Shown here one piece after another: positions 15,252 to 22,400 of a stretch of DNA of 25,400 bases. The DNA is from a virus. A program made the position numbers and the translations under genes. The notes beneath the pieces were generated by a model. That model was not told the origin of the DNA. It saw only the letters and a program-made list of their open reading frames with translations, and made no database searches. Position 1 is the first letter of the stretch. Every line of letters begins with the position of its first letter. The stretch is from IMG/VR virus record IMGVR_UViG_3300005613_005073, positions 1-25,400 of that record, one strand, 5' to 3'.

Positions 15252-16683
15252 TGTTGTCCTCTACAATAAAACCGTCATCATTATTATTTGTGTTGTTAAT
15301 TAACTCTAATCTAGTTTTACCTTCAGTAATTTTTGCACACCAGCCCTTCATGTGGCAATTAATATAATCGTTGTCATCTAGACCTCCTCCGTGTCTACTA
15401 ATAAGAGGCACTAATTTTCTATTGCCGTTTCCTGTTCCGTCTTCAGCTATTTCTTCTGGGGTTTTTCTTTTAAAGATACTGAAATTACTACACAACCATA
15501 TAATTCTATCAGAACCGCTTGCGGTATCTGTGCTTTCTTTGTTGATCCCATCTCTGTTTAGCTGAACAAATGAAACTATAGGAACTTTGTATTTGGTGGC
15601 AAAATTATGTAATTGAGTCATCATAAAGCCTAAAACTTGATATTCTTTAAGATCTTGACTCATACCTTGAGTATCCATCAATTTTAAATAATCATAAAAT
15701 ATCACGCAATCTTTGGCCGTACCATCATCATTTAAACCTACTTCTTTCAGCAACCATCTTCTCATAATAGACAATTGGTCTTCAAAAGATTTGCCTGCTA
15801 TAGATTTGTAATATAATTTAGTTTGTTTAAGGTCTAAAGCAGCTTCTTTAATTTTATGTGCTTGATTGGGTGTTTCTGCAAATTTACCGGTTTCAATATT
15901 GTTTATTTCTATTTCTGTCATCATGGCCAAGACACGATTTAAATGATCTTCTTTTGTCATTTCTGTATCCATGTTTAAAACAGGGATTTTCATTTTATTA
16001 GCAATATAAAAACCCATATTATCAGAAAGTAGCGTTTTACCTACTTTTGGTCTTGCAGCAATAACATTAACTGTGCTTCTTCTTAGTCCGCCACCTATTG
16101 CTTGATCATAAACAGGGAATCCGGTAGGAATACCCACTTGGTCAACCTTATTGTTTACTAGATCATCTATATATTTATCAATATCGTCCCCGATAGAAAC
16201 AGGATTGTTATCTACATCATTAAGCAGGTTAGAGAAGTCAAATATGCTTTCTTCAGCGATTCCCAATATTGAACCTATAGATTCATTGCCCGTAACATCT
16301 AATATTTTATCCTGAGCTACTTCAAGCTGTTTTCTTAATAGTCTTGCTATCTCTAATTTGCGAATTTTTGTGGCGAATTTTCTAACATTGCTTAAATTAA
16401 CAGGAAAATCTAATATGGCTTTCAGGTGCTGCACTTCTTCTTTTTTAGAAAAAAAATGTGAAAGACCAAGTGCTTCGGCTGAAGAAAATATTAATGCAAC
16501 ATCAATATTAACCTTATGGTCTGTATCAAAAATGTTTTTAATGCACTGATAAATAATCTTATTGCTATCTACAGTAAATGAACTTTCTTGTATAATATCA
16601 GCCACATCCAAATATGCGTCTTCTCCATATTTACAAATGCCGGCCAAAACTGCCCTTTCAGCAGAAGTATCACAAAGTATCAT
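15220..16683 (-). CDS. dnaB: DnaB-type replicative helicase
   Basis: 487 residues from ATG at 16683, which has AAGGAG 6 nt upstream and an ATGA overlap. An in-frame ATG at 16701 contains that SD and is unlikely. The N-terminal helical domain (CDTSAERAVLAGI) is followed by a linker. Then come IPTGFPVYDQAIGGGLRR and Walker A ARPKVGKT near 210-217, LNMDTEMTKED, Walker B region IFYDYLKLMD, and a Q-motif VSFVQLNRD. It unwinds DNA at the fork as a hexamer. The C-terminus ends in a disordered acidic stretch finishing NDQEIPFE, strongly like an SSB tip. It is coupled to the primase gene. Confidence 0.93.
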   Translation of the reverse strand: MILCDTSAERAVLAGICKYGEDAYLDVADIIQESSFTVDSNKIIYQCIKNIFDTDHKVNIDVALIFSSAEALGLSHFFSKKEEVQHLKAILDFPVNLSNVRKFATKIRKLEIARLLRKQLEVAQDKILDVTGNESIGSILGIAEESIFDFSNLLNDVDNNPVSIGDDIDKYIDDLVNNKVDQVGIPTGFPVYDQAIGGGLRRSTVNVIAARPKVGKTLLSDNMGFYIANKMKIPVLNMDTEMTKEDHLNRVLAMMTEIEINNIETGKFAETPNQAHKIKEAALDLKQTKLYYKSIAGKSFEDQLSIMRRWLLKEVGLNDDGTAKDCVIFYDYLKLMDTQGMSQDLKEYQVLGFMMTQLHNFATKYKVPIVSFVQLNRDGINKESTDTASGSDRIIWLCSNFSIFKRKTPEEIAEDGTGNGNRKLVPLISRHGGGLDDNDYINCHMKGWCAKITEGKTRLELINNTNNNDDGFIVEDNNANDQEIPFE

Positions 16684-17042
16684 CCCGCACTCCTTGAACA
16701 ATTATTGCATTTGTATCTTTCTGCACTATCAGCAAGTAAAGAAGGATTAATTTCTTCTTGTTTTCCGCACACTCTACACTTTACTTTAATCAAGCTAAAT
16801 TTTCTTAATCTTGGAGTTGGAGCATATCTGGCTAATTTTTTATCTATTTCTATGTCTGACTTATGCAAACTAGCTTCCATCATTTGGTCAAATTTGTTAA
16901 TGTTTGAAGGTTTGGGTCTACGATCTATAGTTTTAATCGGGTTTTTGGACTTATCTTCTTTAGTTTCATTTTCTTCTTCTGGAAGCATGCTTTTAAGCAT
17001 ATCTATCATCTTTTTGATTTGTTCCGGGCTCATATCATCCAT
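16680..17042 (-). CDS. Zinc-ribbon protein of unknown function
   Basis: 120 residues. The first half is charged and probably coiled (SPEQIKKMIDMLKSMLPEEEN). A C-terminal zinc ribbon has C89-x2-C92 and C112-x2-C115 (KCRVCGKQ ... YKCNNC). AAAGG lies 8 nt before the ATG. It overlaps the helicase gene by ATGA and the upstream helical protein by 8 nt. Position directly before helicase suggests a replication accessory, but no known loader or SSB-like family was recognised. Confidence 0.7.
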   Translation of the reverse strand: MDDMSPEQIKKMIDMLKSMLPEEENETKEDKSKNPIKTIDRRPKPSNINKFDQMMEASLHKSDIEIDKKLARYAPTPRLRKFSLIKVKCRVCGKQEEINPSLLADSAERYKCNNCSRSAG

Positions 17043-17523
17043 TGCGTAAACCTTTCGATCTTTGAATAGAAATAAGAATATCTGATAAATTTTTAATAGA
17101 AGTAGCTAAATATGTAAGCCTATCAGATCTTTGTTTAGCATATTTTTTTATTTTGCTTAATTTGTTAGCCCTATCGTTATGTTTAATTGCTTGTGAGGAC
17201 TTTTCTATGTATCCATATCCCTTATAATTATTAATATCATCCGCTATAACTTCTTTGATAGTCTCTTCTGCCCAATTGTGTCTAGCTAATTCTCTGTTTA
17301 GTGTTCTTTGTATATGAAAACTAAATTGAGCAAGTCGATAAGCTATTTGACCACAATCTTCTGGAGTAGTTTTTTCTAGTACATCTCTATTCATTGTTAG
17401 ATATGTTTGTAATTCTTGCTCTGGCAATATTTCTTCAATATATTTAGGTAGACCAATCTTATGCTCATATTCATCTAAAAGATTGTCCCAAGTTTCTAAT
17501 TCTTCTTTTGTTGTTTTACTCAT
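17035..17523 (-). CDS. Helical phage protein of unknown function, replication cluster
   Basis: 162 residues, almost wholly alpha-helical and charged. The N-terminus (ELETWDNLLDEYEHKIGL) and C-terminal half (AIKHNDRANKLSKIKKYAKQRSDRL as a basic helix) look like coiled-coil or helical-bundle segments. No enzyme motif is visible. It overlaps genes on both sides by 8 nt, between a nuclease next to RecA and the helicase group. A recombination mediator or helicase-loading role would fit the position, but the sequence gives no direct proof. Confidence 0.7.
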   Translation of the reverse strand: MSKTTKEELETWDNLLDEYEHKIGLPKYIEEILPEQELQTYLTMNRDVLEKTTPEDCGQIAYRLAQFSFHIQRTLNRELARHNWAEETIKEVIADDINNYKGYGYIEKSSQAIKHNDRANKLSKIKKYAKQRSDRLTYLATSIKNLSDILISIQRSKGLRNG

Positions 17524-17923
17524 TCAATAGTCTTTCTTTCCATTTGTCTATATCTTCATTAAATGGTAGCTCTATATACTGAATACCGTTTAGTTCGCAC
17601 CATTCTTTTTTTTCTTTGTCTCTTTTTTTATGTCTCAAAAAACCTAGCTTATCTTTATGGAAAAATCTACTATATTTGTAATGCTGTTCTCCGTGTATTT
17701 CTATGCATTTTTTTGTTAACGGCAAATAAAAGTCCAAAATCAATTTTTCTCTACTTCTTAATGGTATGGATATTTCTTCTAATATTTGCAGAGTAGGAAA
17801 ACATTCTTTAATTAAATTTCTTGCCTTTAAATGAAAAGAAGACTTGTCTGTTTGAGAGCCATGAGATATGCCTCCAATTAATTTCCAATGATGAGAATTT
17901 CCTTCTAGGTCTTTGACTTGCAT
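17516..17923 (-). CDS. Vsr-like / PD-(D/E)XK small endonuclease beside recA
   Basis: 135 residues. The core reads HLKARNLIKECFP, then EEISIP, LILDFYLPLTKKCIEIHGEQHY, then KKRDKEKKEWCELNGIQYIELP. A Glu-bearing helix, an Asp strand, a strand ending in E-x-H-G-E-Q-H, and a basic helix followed by 'G-I-x-Y-I-x-L' match the Vsr / very-short-patch-repair-like fold. EDxHD homing endonucleases share that fold. The ATG lies inside the recA 3' end (19-nt overlap), so it is probably translated together with RecA. It could be a recombination nuclease kept by the phage or a domesticated homing enzyme. Confidence 0.75.
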   Translation of the reverse strand: MQVKDLEGNSHHWKLIGGISHGSQTDKSSFHLKARNLIKECFPTLQILEEISIPLRSREKLILDFYLPLTKKCIEIHGEQHYKYSRFFHKDKLGFLRHKKRDKEKKEWCELNGIQYIELPFNEDIDKWKERLLNE

Positions 17924-19962
17924 GAGATACCCATTGTTTCACGAAGCTCTACCATAAGTTTATCATAAACATCTGGGTTGTCAACAACGAATTGTCTTAA
18001 TTTTTCTGTTCCCTGAAATTTAGGCTTGTCTTCTAATGAGGATAATGTATACCATGATCCACCCTTAGATATAATACCAAAATCTATACACAAAGTAACT
18101 AGCTCCATAGATTTATCAATACCTTCACCATATCTTATGAAACTTTTAATATTCCCTCCTGGAGGACCCAATGCTGAACATAACACTGACCAATCTACCT
18201 CTTGTCCTATTTGTGGACCATCAGAGCCACTATGCCATGCTTTGAACATTTTTGCTCTTAATTTAACATCGGTTTGATAGGCAATAGCTTGTCCACTTTT
18301 TTCCTTCCATTCTACATTTCCGTATCCAGGATTACCCATAAGGTGAGTGATACCAATAACTATATTTCTATTTACGGGAATAACATTAGCAACTTTTCTG
18401 CAAAATTTAGCTAGTAGTTTAGCTCCATCTGCTCTTTGCATTTTATCCATATCACTTGTAATTTCGGCCTCGGTACATAAAGCAGAATATGAGTCAATAA
18501 TCAATATTGATCCTGGTTCTTCGTTAATTATTCTCTCAGCTATTTGTAAATATTCTTCTGCATGTAATATTTTACCTTGCTGAGATCCTATTACGTCAAA
18601 ACGATCCAAATCTAAACCCGGTATACCTTCTAAGTCTCTCTTTTTCAGTCTACCTTCTATGTTTAGATAATACACTCGTCTAGGTTCTTTCAGATCGCCT
18701 TGATATTCTGGTTTTTGTGCAGTTGCGGAGAAGTCTAATGAAGTGGTTGTATTGTGTGTTACGATGAAATTATTTGTAAGATATAAACCATCTGGACTAT
18801 CAACTTCTATACAAACAGATTCTTCTGGTTTGACTTTTTTGACCCCAACTATTGTTCTACAAAGATCGGGTTTGGTTCTTTTGTTTCCGCTTTTCTTTCT
18901 TGGTAAACTGAATAATTTATCAATATCATTACCATGAATGTATAGTCTATATGATGGAAATTTTTTGCCCTCCTTGCCTTGATATCCAGTAAATCTGTGT
19001 TTAATTCTACAGGTGTATCCTAAGCTTTCTAACACTTCTTGAACATCAAGACTTAATTGTTTTGATACTGTGGTATACTCAGCTCTTAATCCATTGTCGT
19101 TATTTCCATCAGTATCCATTAATCCACGTATTAATTTCCATCTATTATTTAGGGAAGCATATTTGTAGCACTTGGGTATGAATTTTTGATGACCATTATG
19201 ACCGTATAGGTTTAATTTTCTAAGATCTCTAGTTAATGTGTTTTTAACCAACGTGTCAGAATCTATTTTTCCACTAATAATGTGTTCTACACGCGAACGA
19301 CTTTTAAGGGATAATCCCCTAGCTTTACAAAATTCTTTAAATTTGTTGATAATAAATTCATCAATGCTAGCTAAAGAAGGGGTTCCTTTAACAAAAGAGC
19401 CGTCTCCAATTAAACATCCAAGAATATAAGAATCTATTATTAGTTTCTTTTTCTGTTTAAAATAAACAGGTTTAGTTAAAGGTATTTTCCACTTCCATCT
19501 ATCACTATATCTCAAGCCTTCTTTTAATATTTCTTCTAATGTCATGGTTACATAATTAGTTTTTCTATTATTTTTTGAAACTGTCCAATTATGTTCTAAA
19601 CCGCAACGAGATATCGATCCATCATTAAACTTTACTTCATAAATATCTTTTTTACCTTGCGGGTATACTCCTATTACATTGGAAGTTTTTCCACCAGGAT
19701 GGCATAATATATCACCAATTTTAATTTTACCTATGGTATTAGGTCCATTAATAGTATATACTTTTTCATGTATATATAAATCTTTACCACATTTTGGCTG
19801 GCCAGTAAAAACAACAAAACTACCTTCTGGTATACCTCCATTTAATACAATATCCAAGGCGGGACTTACTGGAATTGTGATTGATTCTTTATCTACAACA
19901 GATGTAGCAGATCTGATGATGTCGTCGCCAAATTTTTTCTTTACGTCTTCTTTTAATGCCAT
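17905..19962 (-). CDS. recA: RecA recombinase with class 3 intein in the P-loop
   Basis: 685 residues as translated, about 341 after removal of a 344-residue intein. N-extein: IPVSPALDIVLNGGIPEGSF then FTGQPKCGK at 53-60. C-extein: TTTSLDFSATAQ, so splicing restores Walker A GQPKCGKT. Further RecA features are VYYLNIEGR, ILIIDSYSALC (Walker B), KLLAKFCRK, ITHLMGNPGYG (L2-like region), and GGNIKSFIRYG. It drives strand exchange and recombination-dependent replication. Because the intein splits the ATP-binding loop, the precursor cannot be an active ATPase until splicing. TAATG overlap with the upstream gene fixes the start. Confidence 0.95.
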   Translation of the reverse strand: MALKEDVKKKFGDDIIRSATSVVDKESITIPVSPALDIVLNGGIPEGSFVVFTGQPKCGKDLYIHEKVYTINGPNTIGKIKIGDILCHPGGKTSNVIGVYPQGKKDIYEVKFNDGSISRCGLEHNWTVSKNNRKTNYVTMTLEEILKEGLRYSDRWKWKIPLTKPVYFKQKKKLIIDSYILGCLIGDGSFVKGTPSLASIDEFIINKFKEFCKARGLSLKSRSRVEHIISGKIDSDTLVKNTLTRDLRKLNLYGHNGHQKFIPKCYKYASLNNRWKLIRGLMDTDGNNDNGLRAEYTTVSKQLSLDVQEVLESLGYTCRIKHRFTGYQGKEGKKFPSYRLYIHGNDIDKLFSLPRKKSGNKRTKPDLCRTIVGVKKVKPEESVCIEVDSPDGLYLTNNFIVTHNTTTSLDFSATAQKPEYQGDLKEPRRVYYLNIEGRLKKRDLEGIPGLDLDRFDVIGSQQGKILHAEEYLQIAERIINEEPGSILIIDSYSALCTEAEITSDMDKMQRADGAKLLAKFCRKVANVIPVNRNIVIGITHLMGNPGYGNVEWKEKSGQAIAYQTDVKLRAKMFKAWHSGSDGPQIGQEVDWSVLCSALGPPGGNIKSFIRYGEGIDKSMELVTLCIDFGIISKGGSWYTLSSLEDKPKFQGTEKLRQFVVDNPDVYDKLMVELRETMGISCKSKT
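18751..19782 (-). other. RecA intein, class 3, with LAGLIDADG endonuclease domain
   Basis: 344 codons, RecA residues 61-404. The first residue is Asp, not Cys or Ser. Block B has CGLEHNW (H124, W126), block F has ESVCIEV (C384), and block G has VTHN (T402-N404) before Thr+1. Trp, Cys and Thr form the WCT set of class 3 inteins, where the block F Cys starts splicing. The two LAGLIDADG motifs are LGCLIGDG (D187) and RGLMDTDG (D285), both with acidic residues intact. The endonuclease may therefore be active in homing. Confidence 0.92.
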
Positions 19963-20378
19963 TATTCTAAATCCTTGAGTTTTGATAGAATATTTTTTGT
20001 ATTACGAGATTTATTGTAGGTAATTGAGTCTTTTCTTTCGACACTTTTTGTGAACAGATTGTTTTGGGACTCTAGCTTTTTTTGTTCTTGCTCTATTATA
20101 GACGGCAGGTGGGGAGCCCGCAACGAATATATTTTCTTGCCAGGAACTGTCAATAAAGCATTTATAATAGCTTTATCAGAGTAAGATTTTAATAGTTTGT
20201 GTGCGCTACCTATTTGATTTTTAAAGAATCTTTCCCATTCTTTTGAAAGCCAAAAACGATAATGTAAATCTTTTTTATCTCTTAAAGCTTTTCTCTCACA
20301 AATAAGTTCCGTTATATATTGAGCAGATGAAACTTCCTTATCATTTGAATATTTAGATAAATATTTATTTTTGCTCAT
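19962..20378 (-). CDS. Conserved-looking phage protein, unknown function
   Basis: 138 residues from ATG at 20378, which overlaps the end of the upstream gene. An upstream in-frame ATG at 20423 lies deep inside that gene and is less likely. The segment YITELICERKALRDKKDLHYRFWLS...WERFFKNQIGSAHKLL is helical and aromatic. AIINALLTVPGKKIYSLRAP follows. The last 35 residues are charged and disordered. No enzyme signature. TAATG overlap with recA suggests co-translation, so a link with recombination or replication is possible. Confidence 0.7.
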   Translation of the reverse strand: MSKNKYLSKYSNDKEVSSAQYITELICERKALRDKKDLHYRFWLSKEWERFFKNQIGSAHKLLKSYSDKAIINALLTVPGKKIYSLRAPHLPSIIEQEQKKLESQNNLFTKSVERKDSITYNKSRNTKNILSKLKDLE

Positions 20379-20757
20379 TATTTTTGTTAATCTTAATTGC
20401 ACAATTTTCAATTTCTGTGTCAAATATTGTTAAAAATTCTTCAATTTTGTTTGTGTAGTCAACGCCCGATGGAACAGGTATATGGTAATAATTTTCTACT
20501 ATATTGTCTATCTCCAACAATTGATTAGCATCATTATTAGTAGAAATTTCTGCATTAATTTTTATCAAGATTTCTCTTTGATACTCAGTTACGTGTTTTA
20601 CTTCTTTGGGTTGATTAAAATAATTTGGATCCTCTAGATCTTTAACCATTTTATCTAGATTTTCTTTTTTAATGTCATCCAAAGACTTATCCATTTTACC
20701 AACAATTTTATCTAATAATAATTGTTCTTCTTTTGTTAGGTCTTCTTTATTAAACAT
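20365..20757 (-). CDS. Hypothetical acidic helical protein
   Basis: 130 residues, start supported by AGGA 5 nt upstream and by lying 2 nt after the previous stop. The N-terminal 45 residues are charged and helical (KEEQLLLDKIVGKMDKSLDD). The rest predicts further helices and a C-terminal Lys/Asn-rich tail. No motif recognised. It is part of the run of small genes between PhoH/HNH and RecA. Confidence 0.65.
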   Translation of the reverse strand: MFNKEDLTKEEQLLLDKIVGKMDKSLDDIKKENLDKMVKDLEDPNYFNQPKEVKHVTEYQREILIKINAEISTNNDANQLLEIDNIVENYYHIPVPSGVDYTNKIEEFLTIFDTEIENCAIKINKNNEQK

Positions 20758-20759
20758 GA

Positions 20760-21086
20760 CTATCCTAAAGGTTTAAAGATATTATTATTGTTTTTTGGGT
20801 TGCTGTTTTGTCTATATTTTTTTGATTTTTCATCATTAACTTCAGAAGCTGCTTTGGTCATAACTGCTACGTTATACTTGCCTCCTTCACTTTTTGTTAT
20901 CATCATATTTTTTGTTGATGAATTTTGTTCGTTATTCGGTGTGGTGGTTTCTGTTTTCTGTTCTTTTATTGCGTTTTTAATTTGACTATCTGATAGCTTT
21001 AATTCTTTAGAAATTTCCTCAATATTAAATCCATTACTATTTAACCATAGTGCTGCATATTTTTGTATTTTATTTATTCTAGCCAT
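20760..21086 (-). CDS. Small HTH-containing protein
   Basis: 108 residues from ATG at 21086 (TAATG overlap, GAGAGG upstream); a longer frame from 21155 lies inside the preceding gene and is unlikely. Residues 7-40 form a helix-turn-helix of the sigma/MerR-like type: QKYAALWLNSNGFNIEEISK then KLSDSQIKNAI. The remainder is Asn/Lys/Thr-rich and disordered. It might regulate phage genes or guide a partner to DNA; the sequence does not say which. Confidence 0.68.
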   Translation of the reverse strand: MARINKIQKYAALWLNSNGFNIEEISKELKLSDSQIKNAIKEQKTETTTPNNEQNSSTKNMMITKSEGGKYNVAVMTKAASEVNDEKSKKYRQNSNPKNNNNIFKPLG

Positions 21087-21478
21087 TATTCGGCCTCTCT
21101 TTCTGCATGAATCAGCCAGTTTTCTTTTTTTGTGGATAAAAATTTTAAGTACCATTGAAAAGTTTTCTCACTAACAGAGCGAAACTTATCGTTAGATTTA
21201 CAAACATTGTCTAAAAACGTATTAGGCTTTTCTTCACCGTATATAGAAACAGGATTAAAAAATTTGCCATCTTTAGAAGTTTTGATCATATACTTAAAAC
21301 TACCGTCTTTTTTTTGTATTTTTTTTGCATAAACCTTATTGTCTTCTTTTGTTCTCATAGGCATGTTATTTAATGTGATGTTTTCTTCTCCAGCTACCGT
21401 GAATAGTTCTGATTTTAATAAATCGTCTTCTACAGGATCGCTATTTTTATAAATACTATTGGGTTGGTAAAAATCCAT
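21086..21478 (-). CDS. Hypothetical protein, unrecognised family
   Basis: 130 residues from ATG at 21478, which has GGAG 6 nt upstream. An in-frame ATG at 21490 lies before the SD and is rejected. The chain has a small beta-rich core (KVYAKKIQKKDGSFKYMIKT then GKFFNPVSIYGEE) and a helical end with FQWYLKFLSTKKENWLIHAE. No known motif. It is tightly packed between the FmdB-like and HTH genes. Confidence 0.65.
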   Translation of the reverse strand: MDFYQPNSIYKNSDPVEDDLLKSELFTVAGEENITLNNMPMRTKEDNKVYAKKIQKKDGSFKYMIKTSKDGKFFNPVSIYGEEKPNTFLDNVCKSNDKFRSVSEKTFQWYLKFLSTKKENWLIHAEREAE

Positions 21479-21480
21479 GG

Positions 21481-21825
21481 TTATCTCCACCTTGTTTTAT
21501 TTTTTGTTTTTTTGATTCTAGACATGCCCGCTGGCAATTCTTTATTTGATTCTTGATCTTTATATGCGTTATGTTTTTGATCCAGAGCATTTCTCTCATC
21601 CTGACTCATCTTATCTCTGTTTCTGTTTGCTAAATCTCCGAGCGTTTTTAGTTCACAATCGCTTTTTTTAACTGAACCACTGATTGTTAATATATCTTCT
21701 TGGTAAAATCTAGAACAGCTATTTTTGCATTCTTTGCATTTTACCCTATCTTTATAGTCTCTGATATAAAAGAAAATTTCAAAAGACTTATCGCATTTGT
21801 CGCAATAATATGTATAATTTGGCAT
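21481..21825 (-). CDS. FmdB-like zinc-ribbon protein
   Basis: 114 residues from ATG at 21825 (TAATG overlap with the HNH gene); the longer frame from 21858 lies inside that gene. The start MPNYTYYCDKCDKSFEIF with C8-x2-C11 and KCKEC at C30-x2-C33 is the FmdB/CxxC_CxxC regulatory zinc ribbon. The tail is Lys/Arg-rich and disordered. Such small proteins are common in phages and bacteria; a DNA- or protein-binding role is possible, with no defined target here. Confidence 0.82.
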   Translation of the reverse strand: MPNYTYYCDKCDKSFEIFFYIRDYKDRVKCKECKNSCSRFYQEDILTISGSVKKSDCELKTLGDLANRNRDKMSQDERNALDQKHNAYKDQESNKELPAGMSRIKKTKNKTRWR

Positions 21826-22400
21826 TAATCGATCTTCTCTGCGATATACAGTTTCCATTCATCTGGCATGTCTTTCCTTATAGTAGACAGATAGTATGTA
21901 ACATGCAAGTATTTTTTGGTTTTTTGTGGTATGACGGGCTTGTTTTTCAATTGCATATTTGCCTGCTGTAAAGTTTTGTTTCCCTTCCTACAATTACATT
22001 TAAAACATGCAGTGACTATGTTAGTCCATGTCGTGGCTGTTTTGTTCTTATGTGGCCATTTAGATTTTGGTATAACGTGATCGTATGTTAACTGGTTGAT
22101 CGGTGGTTTTTGACCACAATATTGGCAAGTAAAATCATCTCTAGTAAATAAATTTTTTCTAGAAAAATTAACAGATTGATTATGAACTTTAAAATATTTT
22201 GTAGTTTTAATTACTGCAGGTATATTTAGTTTTTGATTAACTCCAATAACATGATCATTTTTGTAATATTCTATAATTTCAATTCCAAAATAATTAGAGT
22301 GATTATATCTAAATGACCAAACCATGGACTTTCTCCAATCGATAATGCCAATCGGAGAATAGTCCGCATTTAATACTAAACAATCATTATGGTATTTCAT
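21825..22400 (-). CDS. HNH endonuclease
   Basis: 191 residues, ATGA overlap with PhoH. The family N-terminus CLVLNADYSPIGIIDWRKSM is followed by the HNH core: FTCQYCG (C92, C95), LTYDHVIPKSKW (D107, H108), TTWTNIVTACFKCNCRKGN (N127, C132, C135). The Cys pairs bind a structural zinc and the D-H/N set cuts DNA. This type occurs in phages and bacteria near replication genes, and may act in genome processing or homing. Residues appear intact, so it is probably active. Confidence 0.88.
   Translation of the reverse strand: MKYHNDCLVLNADYSPIGIIDWRKSMVWSFRYNHSNYFGIEIIEYYKNDHVIGVNQKLNIPAVIKTTKYFKVHNQSVNFSRKNLFTRDDFTCQYCGQKPPINQLTYDHVIPKSKWPHKNKTATTWTNIVTACFKCNCRKGNKTLQQANMQLKNKPVIPQKTKKYLHVTYYLSTIRKDMPDEWKLYIAEKID

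Noticed and set aside
20760-21155. Longer version of the HTH gene starting at 21155
   Set aside because: The added part overlaps the preceding gene and is basic nonsense-like; ATG at 21086 has an SD and TAATG coupling.
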